NCBI GenBank assembly: GCA_028709385.1
Contig: JAQVXD010000004.1
Coordinates: 47,772 to 111,771 of the forward strand
Length of the DNA: 64,000 bases
Origin: Fermentimonas sp.
GTDB lineage: Bacteria; Bacteroidota; Bacteroidia; Bacteroidales; Dysgonomonadaceae
Direction: 5' to 3'
Notes under the pieces: model-generated
The model's database searches: none
Seen by the model: only the letters and a program-made list of their open reading frames with translations
What the model was told of the DNA's origin: nothing
Shown here: positions 53,151 through 60,600 of the stretch, piece after piece
How positions within the stretch are numbered: position 1 is the first letter of the stretch
How the letters are laid out: the number at the start of each line of letters is the position of its first letter
Made by a program: the position numbers and the translations under genes

Positions 53151-56100
53151 ATGAGTAAGATGAAGTTTTTTACAGCTTTAATCGTGTTATCTCTGTTTTC
53201 TTTTCTATCTCTGCTTTCTCCGATAACTCTTTTTGCCCAGACTGACCCCATGGATGTGACCACGCAAACCGGTTCGCTGACATGGAACAGGCTGCCTTCG
53301 GATGCTGAGCTGGATGTTGCCAGATCACAATTGGTTAACCAACTGGGTGGCGATATCTCGGTGAACGGCAAAGTGGTAGATGAGAGGAGTTTTGAAGTTT
53401 CCGAAATAATTAAGCTGCACAACAAGGAGCTGGCAGGCAAACAAGAACCGGCCTCAATTTCTAATGCACGCATCTTTTCGGCCATTTACGGTACTTACGG
53501 CACAACTATCAGATCCTACTCATTGGTTCAGAATATTCAGGAGGATAAGTTCTATTTTATCAACACCTATATGGGAAGTTACAGGCCTTCCTCTTTGGAA
53601 GAGGCTTACAATAGCAGTATAAACGATATTACAGCCTCACCCTTCACGGCATTGGGCTTTGCTCCTCCTCTCGGAGGATCTTCCGCAGAGGGAGCAGAGG
53701 GAGCGACTGAAGCCTACGGTGAGCAACAGCCACCTTCGGATGAAGAAATCCCCTGGGAGGCAGTTATAGGTTTGGTTGGCGCGGGAGGCCTTGCAGCACT
53801 GGCACGGAGGCTGTTCAGGAAAAAACCGGGAATAAAACAGAAACAGAGCCAGAGCCAGAAACAGAGCCAGAATAAAAACACAAAAAAAGATAATAAAAAG
53901 GAGGAGAAGAAAAAAGAGGAGGAGGAGGAAGAGGTAAAATATATCCTGAACCTGAATAAGGAGCAATTCAGACTCACTGCCGGTAAACCCGATATGTTAG
54001 AAGCGGTAGTGTATAAGGTCACATCAAAAACACAGCGAAAATATCCTGCACAAATTCAGATCATCAATTCCGAAAAGGCGCTGAGAATCAGTCCCGCACA
54101 AGCCCAGGGCAGCCTTTCAGCCCAGATGATTCTGGAGGGAACTCCCAAAACTGCTTCGTTTAATATCACTGTTCAGGCAACTGCGGACGGTCACCAGTTT
54201 CAGAAATCCATCAGCATTCAGACTGAGGGGAAAAAGCAGATCTCGGTAGAGACGCTGCCGGGCAACAAACGCTCATTGCGCCCGGATACCTACCAGGTGA
54301 TTGAGGTACGTGCAAGGATCCTGGATGAAAATGAAAAGCCCGTTCCCGAGCTCACCGAACAGGTTATCTTTAAACCGCAAAGCGACTGGATAGATTTGTC
54401 GGAACCGTCTATCATCGATGATTATATAGCTCTTAATATGGGGTGTACGAGTCCCAACCCCAACAATAAAACGGCAAATATGCCGGGCTCAGTAAAACTT
54501 ACTCTGCTGATGGATGATGTGCCCGAAGGGGAACCTCCCATGAAGCAGGATCTGGAGATAAAGCTGCTGGATTGCAAACTGGAAACCGAAATCGGGGAAG
54601 CGACTTTTCCCGTTACTGAAGATATGAGCGAGATCACCTTCGAGGCAAGTATTGAAAATGGCGACGAAGAGATAGGGTGGACGTTCAACGGCGAATACAG
54701 ATACGGCTCTCTGCCCACCGAGCCGCTCACGCATATTGATATTCAGCCGAAAGGTGAAACAAAGGCATCAGTCACCCTCACGGGTCCGTTGATGAAACCC
54801 AATGAGGGCGAATCAGTTATCAGCAAAACACTAATTATTTCTGCTGCACAGGGCGATGAAAAACCGCTGGAACGCCACCTGAATATCATGGTTATGCAGG
54901 AGGGACTGATCATTAAGAACGGCGTAAACAGACAAAACGAAATTCATATTCTCGCAAGTAAGCCGTTCGAAGAAAATATCGACATGGCACTGTTCCGCTA
55001 TGATAAACAGTCCAACCAGGTAGTCATAGATAAAGAGGGACTGGCCGAAATTCAGTTTGAGTTACAAAACGAGGAGCAGGAAATCATCAATCTGGCAAGT
55101 GTACTGCAACCCGAATTCACCTTCGAAGGTCTGGTCACCAATATTCCTTACGGTCGCTACCATTTCACAACAAAAGAGGAGATACCAGGTACGGGTGATG
55201 TGTATGTTCTGGAATATCTTGTAAAGGCACCGTCAGGTGATGCCGAAAGACCCGAATATTTCGAAAAGATCATAAGTATAGAGGTCAAGACCTACGGAGT
55301 CGGTGAGGAGTTCCCCGACTGGGTAAAAGCATACGAAGAGTGCAATTACATAATAAATAATTATGTACCTATCGGCGAGCCCAGGAACAAGTTGAGAGAA
55401 CTGCTGGAACTGAGAAAAATGACACTTGGTGCGGAAGGTCTCACCGAGCTGAGAAACAGAATCTGGAAAGTGGCTTCAAACCTGATTCTCGCCGAAGGTG
55501 CCGAAGGGTATAAATCGGAAGAGGCATGGGCAAATCGCATCACACTCACCCTCCAATTTACAGAGTGGGCCGGCGATATGGCATTCAGCGCACTGGCCGC
55601 TTTCTACCTAAAAGGAGTGGGAGCAACGGCGGCGGGTATGATAAAAGCAAAAATGATTGAAGCTCTCAATTTTTATATTTATGAGCCGGAGAAAGGATGG
55701 GATGTTTTTGCATCACGACAGCTGGATTCAATCATGCCTTTGCTGATGAATATGGCAAAAGGCCGGCTCCTAAGCATCGAAAATATAGAGCTCGTGGTAA
55801 GGGGCAACCGCCCTCTCGCATGGACTATCTTCATAAGTTGCGAGTTTCTATACAATCTTTACCAGACAAAATCGGTGGTAGAGGCTGCAAAGATAACGGG
55901 ACAGCAAATAGCTGAAGAGCTGATCGTTAAAAAACTCACCGGAATGCTTCATCGGGAGGCGATAAAACTAAACTATGAGGTGACTACTCCCGATGAAGTA
56001 CTGAACGATATGATGAAAAGCGTGAAAACGGTTGACGGTACAGAGGTGATCGATCAGCGCAAATTGCTGGAGATAATGCGCGACCCGGCTAAGGTGCGCA

Positions 56101-56930
56101 CAATTCAGAATCACGGGACAAAGGAGATGAAAGATATTTTCAACCGTTCGCGCAACAAGATTTACAACGAACATGATGCCCGGCTGAAGGATTATATTAC
56201 TAAAGAATTTAAACTGAATTCTGAGGATGTTAAAATTGAAAATGTAAGAACACCCGGGAAGGTGGGCAGCTCGGTGAATACCGACCGAGATTACCGTGTG
56301 CTGCGAAAAGTAAAGGGTGCCGACGGTACCGAAAAATGGATCGAACTGCAAAGAGGTAACTGGCTCAACGAATCCTACAAAATCTTTGGCGAGGTTACAG
56401 GAAAGCCTGACGGTCTGACCGATCTGGAATGGGCAGAGGCTCACCAGCAAAGGGGAACTGACCGGTTTGATGCGGAAGCATCGAGTGATTACTCAGATCA
56501 CGTTTTCAATCCCGAAACCGGTGAAATAGATATCAACGTTTCGAATATCACTAAGGTGAAAAAGGGGGAAACAACTTTGCAAAATGCCGAAGAGACAGGC
56601 AGTATGTATCAAAACAAGGTAAATAATGCCATGAAAGGGGGTCGCGAATCGGAGGCATTTGCACAGGCAAAGAAAGCGGCAAGTACTCTTAAAGATGTAC
56701 GTACAGGCTACAAAGAGGGAAAGAATCTGGATATTAAGGATTTGCCACCTGAACTGAATAAGGCAATGGAGGTGATAGAAAAGGCAAATATTGATGTAAA
56801 TGCAACAGAAGCGCATATCAAGAGATTGAACAACGAGCTGAATTCTCTGGACTATTCAGATGTAACGGATGTCATGAAAGAGATATCAAAAGCATTTGGC
56901 GATCTGAAAGAATTTGACAAGAAAATATAA
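53151..56930 (+). CDS. Large secreted, membrane-anchored multidomain protein of unknown function
   Basis: 1259 residues; not recognised as a known family. It has a signal peptide (about 1-30, ending LFAQ), then an N-terminal domain to about 190. A membrane segment (201-219) is followed by a basic stop (ARRLFRKKPG). A KQSQ-rich and then Lys/Glu-rich charged linker spans 228-262. A long beta-rich region (about 263-740) looks like several Ig-like domains. A helical region (about 750-960) has hydrophobic Ala/Gly-rich helices. The polar C-terminal part (about 1000-1259) has VNTDRDYRVL and HQQRGTDRFDAEAS. The architecture (export signal, stalk, helical pretoxin-like part, polar C-terminal domain) recalls polymorphic toxins, but no toxin motif could be assigned. 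It is the first gene of a tight operon. Confidence 0.7.
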   Translation: MSKMKFFTALIVLSLFSFLSLLSPITLFAQTDPMDVTTQTGSLTWNRLPSDAELDVARSQLVNQLGGDISVNGKVVDERSFEVSEIIKLHNKELAGKQEPASISNARIFSAIYGTYGTTIRSYSLVQNIQEDKFYFINTYMGSYRPSSLEEAYNSSINDITASPFTALGFAPPLGGSSAEGAEGATEAYGEQQPPSDEEIPWEAVIGLVGAGGLAALARRLFRKKPGIKQKQSQSQKQSQNKNTKKDNKKEEKKKEEEEEEVKYILNLNKEQFRLTAGKPDMLEAVVYKVTSKTQRKYPAQIQIINSEKALRISPAQAQGSLSAQMILEGTPKTASFNITVQATADGHQFQKSISIQTEGKKQISVETLPGNKRSLRPDTYQVIEVRARILDENEKPVPELTEQVIFKPQSDWIDLSEPSIIDDYIALNMGCTSPNPNNKTANMPGSVKLTLLMDDVPEGEPPMKQDLEIKLLDCKLETEIGEATFPVTEDMSEITFEASIENGDEEIGWTFNGEYRYGSLPTEPLTHIDIQPKGETKASVTLTGPLMKPNEGESVISKTLIISAAQGDEKPLERHLNIMVMQEGLIIKNGVNRQNEIHILASKPFEENIDMALFRYDKQSNQVVIDKEGLAEIQFELQNEEQEIINLASVLQPEFTFEGLVTNIPYGRYHFTTKEEIPGTGDVYVLEYLVKAPSGDAERPEYFEKIISIEVKTYGVGEEFPDWVKAYEECNYIINNYVPIGEPRNKLRELLELRKMTLGAEGLTELRNRIWKVASNLILAEGAEGYKSEEAWANRITLTLQFTEWAGDMAFSALAAFYLKGVGATAAGMIKAKMIEALNFYIYEPEKGWDVFASRQLDSIMPLLMNMAKGRLLSIENIELVVRGNRPLAWTIFISCEFLYNLYQTKSVVEAAKITGQQIAEELIVKKLTGMLHREAIKLNYEVTTPDEVLNDMMKSVKTVDGTEVIDQRKLLEIMRDPAKVRTIQNHGTKEMKDIFNRSRNKIYNEHDARLKDYITKEFKLNSEDVKIENVRTPGKVGSSVNTDRDYRVLRKVKGADGTEKWIELQRGNWLNESYKIFGEVTGKPDGLTDLEWAEAHQQRGTDRFDAEASSDYSDHVFNPETGEIDINVSNITKVKKGETTLQNAEETGSMYQNKVNNAMKGGRESEAFAQAKKAASTLKDVRTGYKEGKNLDIKDLPPELNKAMEVIEKANIDVNATEAHIKRLNNELNSLDYSDVTDVMKEISKAFGDLKEFDKKI

Positions 56931-56935
56931 GAATC

Positions 56936-57562
56936 ATGGAAACAGGATACAAAGAGAAAATGTATAAAGGTGTTGAGCAGCAACTCAAAAGCAGTCTCAG
57001 GAGCTACGCCGAATCAACTTTGAAGAAAAACATACAACAACTTGCAGAAAAAGGGATTGCGGCTGTTTCTGAAACAACAACTTATTCTGAACCGCCCCCG
57101 ATTGGGAGAAAATCAACTTCAGTTTCTGAACCGCCCCCGGTTCCCAAATCAAATTCGGTTTCCAGATCAAGATCCGTTTCAGAAACAACACCCGTTTCAG
57201 AAACACCCCGGTTTTCCAGATCAACTGCTGACTCCGAAACAAAATCCGTTGGCGTAAACATCCGAACCTGGCTGTACCTTGTTGTCAGTTTAATTATCGG
57301 CTTTCGCGGCTATCTCTCTAACGAAGTAATCGGAATTCTCTTTTGCTCATTTATCGTGTTGTTATCAGTTTTCATCAGAAGGAAAAAGGAAAAACCCTAC
57401 AACTGGTTCTCAAAACTGATAATTCTTGTTCAGATGATCGTTGTTGCATCAATATTATACCGCCATGTAATGAGTCAGTACTTCACACTCACTTCCCTAC
57501 TCTATGCGGCGTTGCTGTATATCGACTTTTCACTTCTCTTCAAAGGGAATAAACAGAGATAA
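56936..57562 (+). CDS. Membrane protein with SVSE-repeat linker
   Basis: 208 residues, starting 5 bp after the large gene. An N-terminal amphipathic segment (about 1-45) with YKGVEQQLKSSLRSY is followed by a low-complexity Ser/Pro/Glu region (44-104). This is built of degenerate SVSE, SEPPP and SETP repeats and is visible as repeats in the DNA too. Four hydrophobic helices follow (about 112-124, 129-147, 160-175, 182-202), ending in a basic tail. No family was recognised. Its place between a large surface-type protein and two more membrane proteins suggests a partner or anchor, or an immunity-type protein if the large protein is a toxin. Confidence 0.6.
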   Translation: METGYKEKMYKGVEQQLKSSLRSYAESTLKKNIQQLAEKGIAAVSETTTYSEPPPIGRKSTSVSEPPPVPKSNSVSRSRSVSETTPVSETPRFSRSTADSETKSVGVNIRTWLYLVVSLIIGFRGYLSNEVIGILFCSFIVLLSVFIRRKKEKPYNWFSKLIILVQMIVVASILYRHVMSQYFTLTSLLYAALLYIDFSLLFKGNKQR

Positions 57563-57564
57563 TT

Positions 57565-58314
57565 ATGGATAATTCTATCGATCTGGAAAAAATAAACGGT
57601 AAGATTAAAGTAAAGAACAATCAGCAAAAAGGAGTTGCCGTCTCGTTGATTGTTGCGCTGGCCGGAGTGATTCTCACCATTCTCACCTTCACCGAGGGCA
57701 ACCCCCTGTACAGGTCTTATGCCGTCACATTACTAAGCATTTTTTTAGTGCTTGCAGGCCTGATTATTGCCCTTGTCCTCAGAAGCAGAGCTAAAAAGAT
57801 GAACACTCTCATCTCGGGCGAAAAAGTGATAGCGAGCTGGCAGCTAAGCCAACAGGAAAAATCGGAGTATGCCGGCTACCTTTATCAAAACGAAAAAGAA
57901 AAGAACAAAGCTATTCTGATGATCACTGCTGCTTTGATAGTAATAATTTTCGGCATTGTTATTATTATCATGGGCGAAGGCAGAGGTGCGATGTTTTTGA
58001 TGATGGTTGCACTGATTGCCATAATTGCCGCTTTTGCATTCGCGATGCCTGCTTACTACCGCAATAAAAACCTGAAGGGCGACGGGGTGATTTTGATCGG
58101 GCAGAAGTTTGCCTATGTCAACGGCTTTTTCCACAACTGGGATTTCCCGCTCTCGGGCATTCAGAAAGTGAAGATAATTGATAAACCATTTCACGGACTT
58201 TACATAAATTACTACTATTTCGACCGCACACTGAAAAACAGCGAGGAGCTCAACATTCCTGCATCGCCAGATATTGATTTAGAACATGTTGTTTCACTCT
58301 TAAAAGTAAAATAG
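57565..58314 (+). CDS. Four-helix membrane protein with PH-like C-terminal domain
   Basis: 249 residues, starting 2 bp after the preceding stop. Hydrophobic helices lie at about 21-40, 49-70, 112-133 and 136-157. A cytosolic loop (about 75-110) is rich in Lys, Glu and Gln. The C-terminal part (about 170-249) reads GDGVILIGQKFAYVNGFFHNW, split by the Phe-Ala-Tyr strand, then LSGIQKVKII and FDRTLKNSEELNIP. This strand order resembles the bacterial PH-like domains found in membrane proteins of unknown role. No specific function could be assigned. Confidence 0.6.
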   Translation: MDNSIDLEKINGKIKVKNNQQKGVAVSLIVALAGVILTILTFTEGNPLYRSYAVTLLSIFLVLAGLIIALVLRSRAKKMNTLISGEKVIASWQLSQQEKSEYAGYLYQNEKEKNKAILMITAALIVIIFGIVIIIMGEGRGAMFLMMVALIAIIAAFAFAMPAYYRNKNLKGDGVILIGQKFAYVNGFFHNWDFPLSGIQKVKIIDKPFHGLYINYYYFDRTLKNSEELNIPASPDIDLEHVVSLLKVK

Positions 58315-58315
58315 T

Positions 58316-58843
58316 ATGGCCTACTCCTCAAAAATCAGTGACCCGGCATTCGACCGCTACCTGCGAAATACACGAAAGTGGAAGTTCCAGTTTTCATTGA
58401 TCCTTGCAGCCATAGCCATTGGCGGATTCTATCTCTACGGGGCATTCAGCGACGAAATGGACAACCCCGAAGCACTCCGGATCGGACTGGTGATAGGTGC
58501 CATGTTTTTGCTTATAGGCCTCATGTCGGCTAAATCAAATAAAAAAGCCTCGTGGGATGGCGAAGTGATAAACAAAAAAGTCAGGAGAACCGATAAATAT
58601 ACTATTTACACTGTTTACATAAAAAGCGAAACAGGCAAAGTACACGAAATAAGGTCTGAGGATGACACTACCGTCTTCAACTACTTCCAAAAAGGAGATA
58701 AGGTGCGGTTTCACGGCAAACTCAACTCTTACGAGAAGTTCGATAAATCGGGCGACGACATAATATTCTGTAATGCCTGTGCCTTTTTGCATTATATCAC
58801 TGAGGATGTTTGTATTAAGTGTGGTTGCCCTTTGCTTAAATAG
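58316..58843 (+). CDS. Membrane protein with DUF3592-like domain and zinc ribbon
   Basis: 175 residues, starting 1 bp after the previous stop. Two hydrophobic helices (about 25-42 and 56-73) are followed by a beta domain (about 80-148) with YTIYTVYIKSETGKVHEIRS and GDKVRFHGKLNSYEKF, similar to DUF3592-type domains. The last 24 residues hold two CxxC pairs (Cys152/155 and Cys166/169), a typical zinc ribbon. Membrane proteins with such ribbons often sense or bind partners. It belongs with the two small membrane genes before it by spacing. Confidence 0.65.
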   Translation: MAYSSKISDPAFDRYLRNTRKWKFQFSLILAAIAIGGFYLYGAFSDEMDNPEALRIGLVIGAMFLLIGLMSAKSNKKASWDGEVINKKVRRTDKYTIYTVYIKSETGKVHEIRSEDDTTVFNYFQKGDKVRFHGKLNSYEKFDKSGDDIIFCNACAFLHYITEDVCIKCGCPLLK

Positions 58844-58908
58844 GATGATGCAAGATCTTTATAAGTAGTTTTGATTTTTTTGAAGAACAACAATTAAATT
58901 GTAACATA

Positions 58909-59739
58909 ATGAGAAACATTTTTTCAATATTTTTAGTAATACTTCTTCTAATTTCATGTAATCAGAATCAATCTGACAATGTTGCCGTCAGGTCTATGGC
59001 AGAAGAGACTGCTCTTGTTGAACAACAGACCCCAAGCAGTTCAACTTCCCCGTTTGATGAAATCGCGGAGCAGGAGGTCGTTAAAAAGAAAATCATCAAA
59101 GACGGGCGCATTGGTGTTCGTGTTTCAGATCTTGAAAACACAAAATCCCGAATTGATACATTGATTTTCCATTATGGAGGATATTATGCAAACGAGAGAC
59201 TTAATAAATCGGATTGGGAAACATCATATAATCTTAATATACGGATACCAAGTGAAAATTTCACGAAGTTTATATCCGATGTTGAAACTGGTGATGGCGA
59301 GATACTTTATAAAGAGATTGATGCACGAGACGTAACTGACCAATTTATTGATCTGGAAACAAGACTTGAAAATAAACGTAATTACCTGAACCGTTACAAC
59401 GAGTTACTGACAAAAGCCAATACTATAAAGGAAATACTTGAGATTGAAGAAAAGATTCGTGCTTTAGAAGAAGAAATTGAGAGCACAACCGGCCGGTTAA
59501 AATATTTAAATGACTTAGTTGATTACAGCACCCTCGATTTAACAATTACAAAACCAAATAATTTTAAATACAACCCTGCAAAACGAGATAAATTTTCAGA
59601 AAAATTAAAGCAATCACTCTCCAAAGGATGGTTCGGATTTGTTGATTTCCTCCTCTTTATAATAAATCTCTGGCCCTTCTGGATTATTGCTGCTTTGGTT
59701 TTTTATTTGTGGAGAAAGTATAGAATGAAGAAAAAATAG
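58909..59739 (+). CDS. DUF4349-domain lipoprotein
   Basis: 276 residues with a lipoprotein signal (LLLISC, Cys17). The DUF4349 domain runs from about 60 to 235: KKKIIKDGRIGVRVSDL, YYANERLNKSDWETSYNL, NIRIPSENFTKFI and EIDARDVTDQFIDLETRL. A coiled coil (about 150-195) then leads to VDYSTLDLTITKP. A C-terminal membrane helix (about 242-266) has a basic end. This double anchor (lipid and helix) is usual for the family, whose function is unknown. It lies 65 bp after the zinc-ribbon gene and may share its transcript. Confidence 0.85.
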   Translation: MRNIFSIFLVILLLISCNQNQSDNVAVRSMAEETALVEQQTPSSSTSPFDEIAEQEVVKKKIIKDGRIGVRVSDLENTKSRIDTLIFHYGGYYANERLNKSDWETSYNLNIRIPSENFTKFISDVETGDGEILYKEIDARDVTDQFIDLETRLENKRNYLNRYNELLTKANTIKEILEIEEKIRALEEEIESTTGRLKYLNDLVDYSTLDLTITKPNNFKYNPAKRDKFSEKLKQSLSKGWFGFVDFLLFIINLWPFWIIAALVFYLWRKYRMKKK

Positions 59740-59802
59740 TTTGCAAACAATACCCTCTCCTTTACCGTTATATCTAATATCACAAATTAAAATCAACAGC
59801 AA

Positions 59803-60600
59803 ATGAAAATGTTTGAAGGAAAAACTATAGTGATCACGGGAGCTGCAGTGGGTTTAGGTTATGCTACAGCAGAAAAATTAGCTTCAATGGGAGCAAATTT
59901 ATCGTTGATAGATTATAATGAAAAGACGCTAAATGAAAGTAAACAAAAATTATTGCAAAAGTTTTCGGGAATAAAGCTCTTGGCCATAGTAGCCGATGTT
60001 TCTGATGAAGCTGCTGTGAAAAATTACGTAGATCAAACGGTAAAGGAATTTGGCACAATAGATGGGTTTTACAACAATGCCGGTATCGAAGGTAAACAAA
60101 CCCCGTTGATTGAATATGACACCAATATATTCAAAAAAGTAATCGATATTAATCTCTTGGGAGTATTTTACGGAATGAAATACATTATTCCGGTAATGAT
60201 CAAAAACGGAGGTGGAAAAATTGTTAATGTTTCATCAGTAGGCGGATTGAGGGGAGTGTTGAATCAAGCGGCCTATGTCGCCACCAAACATGCCGTGGCC
60301 GGATTAACCAAACAGGCTGCGTTAGAATACGGATCAGATGGAATATTAACTAATGCAATTGCACCCGGAGCCATTATGACACCCATGGTGGAAGAAGCTT
60401 TCAGGCAAGTGAATCCTGACAACCCTGAAGCAGCTGAAAAAGAATATGCAAGCCGTAATCCCATCAAACGATTAGGAACTCCCGCAGAAGTTGCTAATGT
60501 AGTAAGTTTTCTGCTGAGTGATGATAATGGTTATCTAAATGGTCAGGTTATCGCTATTGATGGTGGAGAGGCTAATTTTTATGGGAATGAGAAAAAATAA
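59803..60600 (+). CDS. SDR-family oxidoreductase
   Basis: A 265-residue classical short-chain dehydrogenase. The cofactor motif TGAAVGLG is at 12-19, aspartate 37 in SLIDYNE favours NAD over NADP, NNAG is at 91-94, the catalytic serine is Ser145, and Tyr158/Lys162 complete the active site. APGAIMTPMVEEAF and the C-terminal YLNGQVIAIDGG are as expected for glucose-dehydrogenase or 7-alpha-hydroxysteroid-dehydrogenase-like enzymes. The substrate is unknown. The 3' end overlaps the opposing GH92 gene by 22 bp. Confidence 0.94.
   Translation: MKMFEGKTIVITGAAVGLGYATAEKLASMGANLSLIDYNEKTLNESKQKLLQKFSGIKLLAIVADVSDEAAVKNYVDQTVKEFGTIDGFYNNAGIEGKQTPLIEYDTNIFKKVIDINLLGVFYGMKYIIPVMIKNGGGKIVNVSSVGGLRGVLNQAAYVATKHAVAGLTKQAALEYGSDGILTNAIAPGAIMTPMVEEAFRQVNPDNPEAAEKEYASRNPIKRLGTPAEVANVVSFLLSDDNGYLNGQVIAIDGGEANFYGNEKK

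Noticed and set aside
53637..54022. Minus-strand frames encoding Leu/Phe/Ser-rich proteins
   Set aside because: They are the reverse image of the Lys/Glu/Gln-rich linker of the large forward gene and have no start context or homology.
56997..57257. Alternative frames over the SVSE-repeat gene
   Set aside because: Repeat-rich DNA keeps all frames open. Only the 56936-57562 frame shows membrane helices and fits the operon spacing.
60579..60600. Frameshift or truncation where the SDR and GH92 genes overlap
   Set aside because: Both proteins end at the family-typical place. The 22-bp overlap of convergent 3' ends is ordinary.
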